64,000 nt of DNA from Ixodes scapularis (lineage: Eukaryota; Arthropoda; Arachnida; Ixodida; Ixodidae): NCBI RefSeq assembly GCF_016920785.2, contig NW_024609835.1, positions 170,806,995 through 170,870,994 on the forward strand. Direction: 5' to 3'. A program made the position numbers and the translations under genes. The notes under the pieces are model-generated. The model did no database searches, was not told the origin of the DNA, and saw nothing but the letters and a program-made list of their open reading frames with translations. Positions 46,211-57,901 of this stretch are shown here, piece after piece. How positions within the stretch are numbered: the first letter of the stretch is position 1; every line of letters starts with the position of its first letter.

Positions 46211-47130
46211 TAGGTTATCTATTTTATTGTATCGTAGAATTTCTGCTCCTTCGTGTTTGGACTGTCAGCTGACATGCTGCACTGCAGTGATGCAGTTCTC
46301 GCACTTTCGCTGATATTGTTTAACCAAAGTTATTCTGTGCTGCGTAACAGAATTGAAATTTGATCTGTATATGTGTTAAATAAAATAGTAACAATCTTTA
46401 AGAGTAAACACGTGTTTTATTTGCCATGACACAAGAAAATATTTTGAAATGTCTTTATCAAAATAGTAATTTTATAACGATGATCTGGTAGCTTTTACGG
46501 ATAAAAATGCCGCTAGAACGACGCCACAAATTGGCGTTTCTTGGAAAAATCACACAAAATATTTCGTGCTGCAAAGTGACTCCTTTTGCCTATCATAAAC
46601 AATAACAATACAATCGTGCTGAAAAAAAAAACTTTTTTTTTTTGGCGGATAACACAAAAAATAAGTACATTCTAAAAAAAGCCCGTGCGTCTACTTTCCC
46701 GCACAACACTTGGAAAGAAAATCACCATAACTCTCGGAGGCAGCTCAGCGAATGCAGATGCCGATACATATGATTATACCAAAACAATGAGTTGCGACAC
46801 TAACCACAACAAGCGTGACGTTTTGCATTGCTTAATGTCACAACTCAGACTGGTTTTTTTTTGTCTAATCTTATGTTTCGGTATCATGATTCACTGAGCT
46901 GCTTCCGTGAGTTACGGTGATTGACTTTCCAAGTGCTGTTCGGGAAAGTAGATTCCTGTGCTTTTTTTTGGAGCGTAGTTACCTACTTCATAGCATTAAA
47001 AACGAATTATTCGGCGTCTCTTGTCATCAGAAAAAGCTCGGAATTCCTGTTGTTTTCGAACGGCCATAAGCAATTTTCTGAGCTTCTCCGATATAAACAG
47101 AATCGAAAGACTTGATTTTCAACGAGCAGA
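46211..47130. other. No gene seen
   Basis: AT-rich. aataaa near 46380 and homopolymer runs at 46622-46645; nothing recognised. Confidence 0.4.
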
Positions 47131-47333
47131 ATTTAGAGGAGTCCAAGGGTTTGTCCACATGCCACGGGGTAGGAGAGTCCCGTTATGTAATACACCCATA
47201 AGCACATGACTGGTGCCCCCTCCGTAGTCGTGCTAGCGGAGAGTTTCACTGACCAGTTCGCAGAAACGATCCGTTTCTCCGAACCGAAGAAAGTCTTGGG
47301 TCCTGGAACTTTTTCGTCAGGGATAAAATCGTC
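47130..47333 (-). CDS. Candidate exon B, unknown
   Basis: On the minus strand a GGCTTGCAG acceptor with a long T-tract (47352-47368) precedes DDFIPDEKVPGPKTFFGSEK and SVKLSASTTTEGAPVMCLWV, ending in a stop at about 47133. The splice-site quality is good, but the frame does not join the next candidate upstream (47421-47577) without a stop, so the pair is either degenerate or differently spliced. Family not recognised. Confidence 0.35.
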
Positions 47334-47420
47334 CTGCAAGCCACAATTGTTAAAAAAAAAAAAAAAAAAGCGTGAGCGTCAAACTTACATTTCTATTTTT
47401 GCATTCGCTTTTTCACATAC

Positions 47421-47577
47421 CATAGGCGATGAGAGGATTTCTGGCCAATCGAGACCGGAGAATGGTCTTCATGTTCAAGAATGTTGTTGGGTTGTCTCCG
47501 CGGAAGGCCCCTTTTACCTCCTTCAGTTTCTTCAGCATGGTGACGATCGTGTTATGGAACCGAAGCTGTGCATCCAC
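47421..47577 (-). CDS. Candidate exon A, unknown
   Basis: Minus strand: acceptor-like AACTAAAG, then VDAQLRFHNTIVTMLKKLKE, VKGAFRGDNPTTFLNMKTIL and RSRLARNPLIAYG, then donor GTATGT at 47420. Amphipathic and helix-rich, with good codon structure. Length is 52 codons plus one base. Not assignable to a family; it could be a host exon or part of an unrecognised transposase. Confidence 0.4.
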
Positions 47578-48630
47578 CTTTAGTTGAATGAAAGACCATA
47601 TTGTTTCCCTTTATATACAGAGAGTTGGAATTAGAATGAAGGTAATGAAGCGCTTTCTCCTGTTTTCAAGCAGGCGGTAGGAAACAAATGCGAATTTAAA
47701 GTGCAAACAGTTCAAAGATTCGGAGCCCAATCTGTATACGATGAAATAGCGAGTGACATTAGCTTATGACGTAACTTCTGCTACTATTAATACTTGGTAC
47801 GAGAACAGACTGCTGTTTTAAGTAATTTACGCGAATCGTTTTTGTATTACCAAGACAAAACGAAAACGGATTTAGAAGTAGATGAACATTAGAAGTCCAA
47901 TGTGCTTTGGCAAGCAGGGATTGCATTTGCGGCTCGAAGCTGCAGAAGAGATCTAATGCATGTTTTAAAAAGCAACATAATCAAATAAAAAAAAAAAAAT
48001 ATAGTTCTGTAGACATTTCGGCGCAAGTCATTCATTTATTCTTTTTTTCAGGAGCAACGCATATGCCAACAGAACGTAAATAGAGCCTAGCTACATACCA
48101 GAATACAAAAAGTTCATAATTACCGAGTTCATTGTGGGCCGTGTGCGAGTGGCCGCAGTAGACTCATCACTCAGGGTGGTGCGTTCCACCGTGCAGAGGG
48201 TCCCGGTAGAGCTCTGTACACGAGAAATCCGAGCAGAACCCCCGTCTGATTCCCTTCATGTCGACGTTTGTTGCCATTGCCTCACTCTAAAAACAATATT
48301 TTTAACGGTCAGTCATTTAACGCCCATACTCAGCCTAGCGCTAAAGCGCCTAAGAAAAAAAAAAAAGAAGAAAAAGCAAAGTTCTGTTTATATATTTTTC
48401 GCAGATGTACCACACAGAAATAAAGATATTCAATCAGCTACAGAAAACAAAGAGCATAATAAACATGATAAATAAAATCTCCAAAAACAAAAACATGATC
48501 GGCGCCGAAAAAAAAAAGAAAAAAAAAAAAAAAAAGCCGGTAGCTTTGCTGCCGCGACCGTCAAAGTATAACAAACAAAAAAGTACGGCAAGAAAATATT
48601 TAAAAAAAATGTACTCCAGGGCCATCGCGG

Positions 48631-48702
48631 TGTGGTAATAATCAGGTTCTCGCTGGTGCTGTTCTGTCTCTCTCTGTGTGGTCAATCCGAATTATCACGG
48701 CA
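48631..48702 (+). repeat. 5' LTR, 72 bp, internally deleted
   Basis: Matches the outer parts of the 3' LTR (52961-53092) with two substitutions but lacks 60 bp after caggtt, including the poly(A) signal region. Confidence 0.93.
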
Positions 48703-48720
48703 TGGTGTCAGAAGTGGGAT
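48703..48720 (+). other. Primer binding site, tRNA-Leu
   Basis: tggtgtcagaagtgggat directly follows the 5' LTR. It is complementary to the 3' end of leucine tRNA (…CCCACTTCTGACACCA type), from memory of metazoan tRNA-Leu(CAG). Confidence 0.85.
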
Positions 48721-48877
48721 GCGAGCGGCCACAGCAGTGAAAAGGGCAGGCGTGACGAGCGGCGGTCACAGCAGAGGAGGCGTCCGACTGGGAAGAAAGG
48801 AAACGGTCGGGAAGTCCGGGTACGTCAGAGGCGAAGAGCTAAGCCTAGCTGCGAACACTTAACCGCAACCGGTCAAG

Positions 48878-50842
48878 ATGGCGGCGGGCGAGCATCGGGA
48901 AACCAGGCCAGCCTTCGGTTTCGCGCCACCGACGGCGTTCGATTTTCAACGCCCAGAGGAGTGGACGGCCTGGTCCAGTCGTTTCCTCAGGTACAGAAGG
49001 GTCTCGCGACTCATGGAGGAAGAAGGAGCAGCTCAAGTAGACGCTCTAATCTACTGCCTAGGGGGAGATGCCGAGGACATACTCGCCGCAGCAACGCTGA
49101 CGGAAGAAGACAAAGTGGACTTCGAAAAGGTGCTGGAAGTATTCCAAAATCATTGCATCGGAAAAAGAAACGTTATTTACGAGCGAGCGAGGTTTCATCA
49201 ACGCAAGCAAGAACCTGGCGAGACCGTCGAGGCCTTCGTAACGGCCCTACACAGACTGGTGGCCCACTGCGGGTACGGAGCGCTCAAAGAAGAATTGGTG
49301 CGCGACCGCCTGGTGGTCGGCTTACAGGACGGGAACCTGTCAGAGACGTTACAAACTGATCCCGAACTCACCCTGGAGAAGGCGTTACAAAAGGCGAGAC
49401 AAAAGGAAGCCGTACGAAGTCAGCAGGCTGTCGTGCGCCTGGAGAACCCAGCAGAACAACTGTCTGTCGACGCCCTCCGGAAAACGTCGAGTAAAGGCCG
49501 CTCCAGTTCCGGAGACCAAACAAACGAGACTGCGGGGTGGAAGAGCCCGCTACACGGTTGCGGGAAGTGCGGCGGACAAAGCTTTCATAAAAAGAGCAAC
49601 TGCCCAGCATCCACGTCCAAATGTCACTCATGTGGCAAGAAAGGCCACTGGCAAAAGATGTGCTACAAGAAAACTCTACGTGAAGTCACCACAGAAAAGA
49701 ATGAACCTTTACTGGAAAGATTGTCACTGGGCGCACTCAAGGAGGGTAGCAGTGCATCAGTATGGAGAAAAGAGCTCAGCGTCAATGGAAAGCCAATCAC
49801 TTTCAAGATTGACACCGGGGCAGATGTAAATGCGGTGCCACTGAGGGCTGTTAGAGATGTGAGTGCAGTACGACCCACTGCAGTGAAACTCTACGGTGCC
49901 GGCGGACAGCCACTGGAGGTGTTGGGAAAGGTTCAAGCCACCCTAAGCTGTGGAAACAACAGCGTCCGAGATGAGATGTATGTTATCCAAGGGCTGGAAG
50001 AACCTCTGCTGGGCCGTCGGGCGAGTACGGGTCTAAAGATTGTACAGCTGCTGCAAGCGGTTACAGCAGACCCAGGTGCCAAGTACAAAGAAAAGTTCCC
50101 AGGAATGTTCAAGGGTCTCGGGGAAATGAAAGGTGACTACCTCATCAAGCTCGAGGCAGGTGCAAGCCCAGTGTCAGTAAACACGTCACGGAGAATGCCC
50201 TTGGCTTTGTTGGATAAGGTCAAGGCTCAGCTGACGGAGATGGAGAAAGACGGCATTATTAGGAAAGTCGTAGAACCGACTCCCTGGTGCTCAGCTATGG
50301 TGGTGATCCCCAAATCAAGTGGGGAAGTCAGGATTTGTGTTGACCTGACAAACCTCAACAAGTGCATCGAAAGGGAGAAGCTTGTGCTCCCGTCGGTAAA
50401 AGAAACACTGGGGCGTCTCGCTGGCGCTAAGGTTTTTTCGAAGTTGGATGCCAAAGCGGGTTTCTGGCAAGTGAAAATGGCTGAAGACTCACAGCTGCTC
50501 ACAACTTTTATAACCCCTTTTGGCAGGTTCTGTTTCCAAAGCCTCCCCTTTGGCATCTCCTCGGCGCCTGAGCACTTCCAAAGACGTATGAATCAAGTTC
50601 TTGAGGCGATACCTGGAGTGTTGTGTCACATGGATGACATTTTGATCACGGGAAGAGATCTCAAAGAACACGACGAGAGGCTGGAGGAGGTCCTTTCGAG
50701 ACTGAATGCTGCGGGAATCACACTTAACGACAAGTGCGAGTTCGCAAAAACATCTTTGAAGTTCTTGGGACACATCCTGAGTGCGGAAGGGATCCAGCCA
50801 GACCCCGAAAGAGTGAAGGCAATCATGGACTTCCGGACACCG
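48878..50842 (+). CDS. Gypsy Gag-Pol, part 1: Gag, protease, reverse transcriptase
   Basis: ATG at 48878 in AAGATGG context. Gag (residues 1-265) ends with two zinc knuckles, C228-x2-C231-x5-H237-x4-C242 and C249-x2-C252-x4-H257-x4-C262. Protease: IDTGADVNAVP with the DTG triad at 312-314. RT: SKLDAKAGFW with the first catalytic aspartate at 524, LPFGISSAPEHFQ, and CHMDDILITG with the DD pair at 586-587. Gag and Pol are in one frame without a programmed shift. At about 50842 a single-base deletion throws the frame, ending 25 codons later at 50917. The rest of Pol continues in another frame. Family: K02A2.6/Mag-like Ty3/Gypsy. Confidence 0.95.
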
Positions 50843-52932
50843 TTACTAAAGTTCGTCAGTTTATCGGCATGGCTAACCAGGTTGGACGGTTTATACCCAA
50901 CTTGTCGGAGAAGCTAAAACCCATTCGAGATATTCTCAGAAAGGACGCAGAATGGAACTGGGACGCCCAGCAGCAAGGAGCATTCGACCAGGTGAAGCGA
51001 GACATCACGGAAGCTACAACGCTGACACTCTATGATCCCCGACAGCAGCTGATAGTGTCGGCAGACGCCTCGGCGTATGGGCTAGGCGCAGTGCTGTTGC
51101 AGAAGGATCGACAAGGACTGGTGAGCCCGGTCGCTTTTGCATCCAAAGGACTGAGTGAGACGGAAGGAAGGTACGCGCAAATAGAAAAGGAGGCTTATGC
51201 GGTCACTTGGGCATGCGAACGCTTTGAAAAGTTCCTGATAGGAACCAAGTTTCATGTGCAAACGGACCACAAACCCCTAATTGCGTTATTGGGTGACCGA
51301 GAGTTGAATACCATTCCTGCAAGAATCCAGAGGTTCAAGCTCAGGGTCATGCGTTTCTGCTACTCCATAGAACATGTACCCGGGAAGGATTTATGGACGG
51401 CAGATGCTCTCTCGAGATCCCCAGTAGAGCCCCCTGAGAAGATGGAAGAGGAGTTAGAGGCGTACGTCCAGCTTGTGACAAGCTTCCTGCCAGCTACGAG
51501 TCACTATCTGGACGAAATACGCACTGCTCAGAGTCAAGATCCTGTATGTTGCAAGTTAAGAGAGTACTGTGCAAAGGGCTGGCCCCACAAGACGGACATC
51601 CCACCTGAGATTGCTCCTTACTTCAGGAATAAAGACAGCCTCACGGTACAGAGCGATCTCCTCGTGAAAGACAATAGGCTAGTAATCCCGAAGTTATTGA
51701 GAGAGAAAGTGCTGTGCCAATTACATGCAGGGCACCAAGGAGTGTCCAAGTGCAGAGAACGAGCAAGAATGTCAGTGTGGTGGCCAGGACTCAGCACTCA
51801 GTTGCAAGAAGTGGTTACCAACTGCACAAGCTGCATCCAAGAGCGCATCCCAAAAGTGGAACCTATGATAGCATCGGAGCTCCCCGACTATCCATGGCAA
51901 CGTGTTGCAGCCGACCTCTTTGAGTTGAACGGCAAGCACTACCTTGTAGTTGTAGATGACTACTCCAGATTTATAGAAGTGCGTCTGCTGAAGCAAACAA
52001 CATCGGAAGCGATTGTGGCGGACCTAAAGTCTGTGTTTGCCCGCCATGGGATACCGGAGGTCTTCAGGTCAGACAACGGACCGCAGTTCGCGTCCAAGAG
52101 TTTTGACGAATTCACAAGAAAGTACCAGATTCGCCACATAAAAAGCAGCCCACACTATCCCAAGAGTAACGGGGAAGCAGAACGCATGGTAAAAGTTGCC
52201 AAAGACATCCTGAAAAAGGCCGAAGACCCAGAGCTGGCACTTTTGATCTACAGAACTACACCAGGCCCCTGCGGATATAGTCCAACTCAACTACTCATGG
52301 GACGGCAACTACGTACAACTTTGCCCATGTTGCCATCCATGTTAACCCCTAAAATGCCAAACCACGCGGATTTCCGAAGAAAAGATAAGGAAGAGAAAAG
52401 AAGGCAGGCCCAAGGATACAATCAACGGCACGGAGTAAGCTGCCACAAGGAGACGTCCATCGGTGGCTCTGTTTGGGTCAGAGACCCTGGCACGCCGGGG
52501 CAGATTGTGAGGAAAACGAACAACCCTAGATCCTTCGTGGTGGAGACACCGTCTAGACAACTCGTCCAGAATACCTACCATTTAGTCCCAGCACAAACAC
52601 CGAGAAAGAGTGCTCAAACCGGATACAATGGAGACGAAGAAACGATATGCGAACAAGTGATCAATCCAGGCGAGAATGTCCAGACCCCGTGCGTTAAGGA
52701 CAAAGAACCGACATCGGAACAGGTACTCGACCCAGAGGGAGGTCCACCTATGGCTCTCGGTCCGGAAGAATCTACTCCGACATCGGAACAGGTACTTGAT
52801 CCAGAGGGAGGTCCAGCTCCGGCTCTCGCTCCGGAAGAATCTGTCGTCGACTCCGGCACAAGGGAAGAGGAGCCCTACACTCTCACTAGAGCTGGGCGAC
52901 GAATCATTCGGCCGCAGAGATTCAGAAACTAG
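50843..52932 (+). CDS. Gypsy Pol, part 2: RNase H and integrase
   Basis: From the frameshift: VTKVRQFIGMANQVGRFIP (end of RT), RNase H (VSADASAYGLGAVLLQ; QTDHKPLIALL), integrase zinc region (HAGHQGVSKCRERARMSVWW, then NCTSC) and core with catalytic D-D-E (VAADLF; FRSDNGPQFAS; KSNGEAERMV). The tail ends at 52930-52932. The tail holds a 23-residue tandem duplication (TSEQVLDPEGG start, 52711-52848). All catalytic residues are present; only the frame break upstream separates this part from the Gag-Pol start. Confidence 0.94.
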
Positions 52933-52960
52933 TTTCAAGCCCATTGTAGAGAAAGGGGGA

Positions 52961-53092
52961 TGTGGTAATAATCAGGTTTATGCGTTTCAATAAAACCCCG
53001 AGAGGGGGCAGCCAGTTGGGGGCGCGTGCTTAACCCAGCTCGCTGGTGCTGTTCTGTCTCTCCCTGTGTGGTCAATCCGAATTATCACGACA
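52961..53092 (+). repeat. 3' LTR, 132 bp, full length
   Basis: TG...CA borders; preceded by the polypurine tract at 52951-52960. Contains aataaa at 52989-52994, missing from the 5' LTR. Very short for a Gypsy LTR. Confidence 0.95.
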
Positions 53093-53139
53093 CGCGGCAC
53101 CCTTCCCCTCTTTCCGCAGACGCCGCGACGCCGACGCAA

Positions 53140-54130
53140 CGCGCGAAAGAAAAAAACAACAACTTTTTTTCTTTTTTTTTTCTGTGGGGCTCGAATTAGA
53201 AGCTTGTCCACCCCCCTCCCCCTTTTTCACACACATACACACACATTATGAGTTTTTGCTCGCCTCCCACTTGAGGAAGAAGTTCATAATCACTGTAACG
53301 CTAACGATGTCTACAACATAACGTTGCAGTGTAAATTGCTGTAATGAACTCTGAAAGCAAACAAACGCAAAATCGCCAACATTGTTTCCGTCAATCAACG
53401 CTCTCGGGCGGTCAACCTCAAGCATTTAGAGTGCACACCGAGAAAGAAATCGGCGAGCCAAGCTTACAAACACTGACTGCCCCAGCTAGGGTGCCTTTAT
53501 GCTGGCTTTGCCTTAGGGAGGGTGATGCCATCCTTTGTAGTACTCGATGCCGACAGTGTACGCTCACGGATAAAATACAAGGAAATTGCCGGTAATGAAA
53601 TGCCGGCGCAGCAGTGCCAAAGCTAACAGCTCGAGCTGGGAGAAGAACGAACGCGCGTCCGAAATTAAAAAGTAGACAAAAGCGTCGGGCAGAAAATGGT
53701 CTGATATCACCAGCTTAAGACAGACGCGTACACCTTGGGGCACCCTAACCCGCTAAAAGTGTTTTGTGCGAAAGACAGCCCGGCGGCTCACGTCAGGGCA
53801 AACGATTATCGACGCTAGCTGAACGAGCAGATCCAGGAAGCGACCGCGTCCGCGGACTGCAGCTGAACACTCTTACTCTACATGCAGATCTCGTACATCT
53901 CACAGCCAGCGTGAAAATATTGATGGCTCGTTATTCCCACCCGCAATGCACCCAAAACAAAAGCGTCAATATGACAGGATTACTCACCCGAAGGAAGTCA
54001 AACGGGCAGCATGACGCTTGCGATTCTCCGGCAACGACCGTTTCCAGCTCTCCGTGAATTGGCGCGAAGCCTTAGCACCGTCCGAACTCTTTGCCGTGGA
54101 TTAGTGCGCCTGCCCCTCTCCTCCTGACCG
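53140..54130. other. No gene seen
   Basis: A and T runs at 53150-53180 and a (CA)n-like patch near 53230. A cysteine-rich 83-codon frame at 53344-53595 has no recognisable family and is probably chance. Confidence 0.4.
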
Positions 54131-54139
54131 AACTACATT

Positions 54140-54395
54140 GGTCCAGTTAAGAGGGACCAGTCCCCTTTTAATATGAAGGGAGACGCGTGAATCTTTCTGT
54201 CGGTCTTTCCTGTTCAGAGGGACTAACGAAACGGTTTCCTTGGTCTCTCTTAATATGTTTGTGTCCCTCTAGATGTTGCTATTTTATTTTTCAATTTCCC
54301 TCTTAAAAAGAGCTGTCCCCCTGAAAGCGTTGTTGTCCCCTCTAAAATCAGAGGGACAGCGTTTTTTATGAGAGACCGGTTTTAGAGTGTACGAG
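54140..54395. repeat. AGAGGGAC-type repeat element, second copy
   Basis: Diverged agagggac/ccctctt units, ending ttttagagtgta, the inverted counterpart of the terminus at 45718. Confidence 0.55.
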
Positions 54396-54712
54396 CGTGC
54401 ATTGTACCGCTGCACGAAAGCGCGCGATATAGGACGGCAACGATTGCCAGGATTGCCGTAAAAAGGTTACCTGAAAATTGAACCGCGGACGTGGCGAGCT
54501 AGAATGTTGGTTGGATCCAACACTGCACAAAATGGAAGGTTGACCAGTCTTTATTGTCAAAAACCGAGGATGAAAATAAATAATAGGTTTGGTAAAGTCC
54601 ACGTTTCCGCGTTGAAGAAATCGTAGAGCAGCTTGGTGAGGAACGCTTCAGCAGCGGCGTACCAAGTTGTTTTTGAGTGGGGGAGCAAACCAGACCATGC
54701 ACACCCCCTCCG

Positions 54713-54890
54713 CCCCCCCCCCCCCCCCCCTCCCCCGGGCAGGGGGCGGTGCCTTTGGTATCCCTTGGGCGCCGCCGGCCAGTGTTTGCCCTGCCCCGTG
54801 GCTGCTGTTTCAAGAGGGACAAAACACATGCCTTGCCGCCCCCCCCCCCCCCTTACTGAAAACGGGAGGGTGGGGGGGGGGGGGGGGGGA
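54713..54890. repeat. Poly-C / poly-G tracts
   Basis: C runs at about 54713-54737 and 54838-54852 and a G run at 54872-54891. Frames through this region are artefacts of the homopolymers. Confidence 0.85.
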
Positions 54891-55329
54891 GGGGCAAGCG
54901 CGCCCTTGCTTTCCCGGTTGGTATGCCCACGCGCTTCAGCTGTCTCGTGAGCCAGTTGCGACGATTTAATCGCCCTTTCAGTGCTAGCATTCGTGCGAGG
55001 TGAAAGATAAGCCGCTGGCATCTGTCAGCATCAGTGAAGTCCTCAGCTTTTCTCCCCCTTGCGTGAAGAAAGGTGCTCACCCATGTTTCCGCGTTGCACA
55101 GGTGAAGTGCTGATAGGACGCGGCAGCACTCCCACCCAGCAAGTCACAACAGTCAAACATTTTCGAGGTGGACTTCCCGCCATTATAACTATTGTGCCTT
55201 GTGTGGCGGTTTTCTCTTCCGTCTGGTTTTCCCTGGGTGCCCTCCGATCGCTGAAAGGCATCTTTCTGTCCTCGAAGTGCGTACCTACCCCAACTGGGGA
55301 TGAAAAAAAAACATTTTAACTCCAACTCC

Positions 55330-55579
55330 AAATGTCTTACTGGGACCGGTTGGCATCTCAACTAGTTTAAACTTGGACTAACTGGTCCCAGTTCAGCCCT
55401 ACCCGTTTCCCAATTGGGAGTGGTCAAATCAGTTGACTCCCGATTGGGAATGATTCAAGCCATTTGACCTTTCAGCTAGTCCGAGTTGGACTCCTATTTG
55501 TCCCAGCAGATTCCGACTTGGGATCAGCCAGTACCAGTTGAAAACAGTTGAGATGCCAACCGGTTCCAGTTAGACATTT
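55330..55579. mobile_element. 250-bp foldback/MITE with 39-bp TIRs
   Basis: The arm at 55330-55368 (core accggttggcatctcaact) is complementary to 55541-55579 at about 35 of 39 positions. The interior is built of diverged cccaattggga/ccagttgga units. A relative starts at the right edge of the window (63930-64000). Confidence 0.75.
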
Positions 55580-55656
55580 TCGCATGGGTGTCTTGTAAAG
55601 ATTAAAGGCACAGCACCTTATCTGTGAATTCTTCCTTAACAATTTGAACGACTCAG

Positions 55657-55833
55657 GGGGCTCCAGCTGAAAAGCTTAGGCTGAGAGTCAGCTTTGCTGC
55701 TGATGTCAAGTACTGTGTGCAGGTCCTCACTGTGTTCATGGCCAAGCAAGTGCGGAACATCCCGGAGAAGATGGCTAGGGCCAGGATCCAGCAGGACCCC
55801 AAGGAGGCAATGCCAGGGCAAGAGTGCCAGTGA
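55657..55833 (+). CDS. Candidate terminal exon, unknown
   Basis: After a pyrimidine-rich stretch and ACTCAG acceptor, 58 codons read GAPAEKLRLRVSFAADVKYC, VQVLTVFMAKQVRNIPEKMA, RARIQQDPKEAMPGQECQ, then TGA at 55831-55833. The segment is basic and helix-rich. No upstream exon was identified, so it is only a candidate. Confidence 0.35.
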   Translation, partial: GAPAEKLRLRVSFAADVKYCVQVLTVFMAKQVRNIPEKMARARIQQDPKEAMPGQECQ

Positions 55834-55899
55834 CACCACCTTTATGTCAAGGCGCAGGCACGTGGGTCGGAGCTACCGCAGCTGGCTCCACTTGCTCGA

Positions 55900-57890
55900 A
55901 CGGAGCCGGCTGCAATAATGCCAATCCACTTGCCAGGCCGCAAGTACGCAAAGAAAGGAGTGGAAGAATGACTTCACTGGCGCTCTTGCACAGTGTTTCA
56001 GGTTCAGTTTGATGCCGTGTATCAGGGTGCCATTTCTGGACCCTGTAGCACCTACTAGAAACTTTTTCATCAAAATTTGACTGCACTGCTTGAACATATT
56101 GAGGTTAAGCTTCAATGGACCTTTTTTCAGTAAGCTTCTGCGCATGCATACACTCCCGCTGTTGCCATTTTCACAGGACACCGGTACGCGGTGCCCTGCA
56201 AAATCGTCAGCATCAATCTTTGTGCGCATTTAGTCTATTTTGACGCTTTGTTTTTTAGTATCGGTAGTATGAGGTATCAAAAGCACTGAAAACCGATACA
56301 ATGGCACAATGCTGATGCGTCTTGACGGGCGGAAGCATGTTGGGCTGCTCTTCTATTGAAGTTCGCCGACAACTCCCCAGACGGCGCTCGTTACTTGAAA
56401 AAGGTCCATTCCCCAAAAGCAATATGTGTCCTCAAGTGAAAAATTAAAAAGTTAATTAAATAATTTTTGTTTCTTAGCTAACTAATTACGTAATTTTGCC
56501 TTTTTTCTAGTGGCCACCTTGGTCTTGTAATATTGACTCTAGATGTTTTACTTTTTTTAATTGAGATGACCATTGTATTGATACCGTGTTAATTGATCCA
56601 TTTCTTGAGCTCTGCAGACATTGAATGGTGAAATATTCATCCCAGTCAGTTGGCTGATTAGCTAAAATTTGTCAATTAACTTTTTCATTACTAGCTCTAC
56701 AACTTCTCAAGTATTGAACATGACATGGCCCTTTATTCTAATAATGTTAAGTTTTCACTGTTGATGTATGATGCTTTTAATCTTTTTTTATTTAATTTAG
56801 GTCTCGGCTAGGTTCTTGGCCAGCCGAGAATGCTCTAGGGAGCGCGTTCTCGGGTGGCGGATAGAGAAATGTTCTGTGCTAGGAAGTTGTGTAGGATGAT
56901 AATTGGGGTTTAATGGTGCAACAAAAGCTTGGACCATATTGTGCCAATGAAGTTGTGTAAGCAACTTCCTAACACAGGATAACCGTTCGTGCCCATGGAC
57001 CACCAGGCTTTTTCGTGTTAGAACGAACTTACTGAAGAGTGTTGTGTGAAGCAGCGAACCAGGCCTACGCATAGGCTAATGATTTTGTCGGGTTTGAAGT
57101 CTCGAACAGAAGGCTGCCTTTTAAGCTTACAATATTGGCTATGATTTATTGTCTCACTCTGCTGCACGTGAGCCACCATGCAGGCTGATTTGCTGCAGTG
57201 TTTGCTTATGGGCTATTTCTCCACTGTTTGCATATTGTTAACGTATCATTTTTGATGATAGATTCAGCATCCATTATGGTGAAATAAAAAAAAAGAAAGC
57301 TTATTTGCTTTCCCAATTGTGACATTCTTGATCCAAAAAACATTATAGCATCATCTTTCCCGTGCCAAACAGGTTATGTTGCTGCATTATCTCAGGATGC
57401 CTACCTAGTTGTCTCTTCAGAATTTTCAGACTTTTCCAGCAGAGTTTTGTTAACCTGACCACATAGTTATTCTGTAGAGATTGCCTTTATTTTATGTCAA
57501 GGCGACGGCTGGGGAAATTATAGCAAAACGTTTGTGGGCCTCACATTTGGTAACAACAAGGCTTCGAAAATGAGGCAAGCTTGATGCCTCGAAGACTGAG
57601 AAAGTTGCTACTTGTGCAAATCGGCTCTGAAGACATTAACAACTAAGCAATACTGTACAGTCCGAGGATTCTTTTCGAGTCTAAAGTGAGATGGGGAAAT
57701 CGGAATTTTTGTGTTATAATGTGAATAAATTGTTTTGCATTACAAATACATTTTGATGTCGTTCACTTACATTTGGTGGGGTGCGACTTTGTCTTATACC
57801 TTAGTAATAACATTAACACACTGCATCTGATATCAATCCTGCCCCAACAATAGCTAGTGCACATGGGACCCTTTTTCTGATATTCCACAA
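55900..57890. other. Intergenic stretch, no gene seen
   Basis: AT-rich. Local direct repeat of a gaagttgtgta motif near 56885 and 56950. No convincing frames. Confidence 0.4.
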
Positions 57891-57901
57891 AGAATGCCCG
57901 G

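Larger units (their letters stand above)
48631..53092 (+). mobile_element. Ty3/Gypsy LTR retrotransposon, nearly intact
   Basis: It starts TGTGGTAATAATCAGG and ends ATTATCACGACA, with target duplication CGCGG at 48626-48630 and 53093-53097. Order: 5' LTR, tRNA-Leu primer site, gag, protease, RT, RNase H, integrase, polypurine tract (gaaaggggga), 3' LTR. No envelope gene. Only one frameshift is seen in 4.4 kb. The LTRs differ by a 60-bp deletion in the 5' copy and two substitutions. These features indicate a young insertion. Confidence 0.97.

Noticed and set aside
50734..50917. Programmed ribosomal frameshift in the Gypsy Pol gene
   Set aside because: The overlap lies at the end of reverse transcriptase, not at a Gag-Pol junction, and Gag and Pol are already in one frame; a one-base deletion is simpler.
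54557..55021. Long proline/glycine-rich frames on both strands
   Set aside because: They arise from poly-C and poly-G runs, with no homology or splice context.
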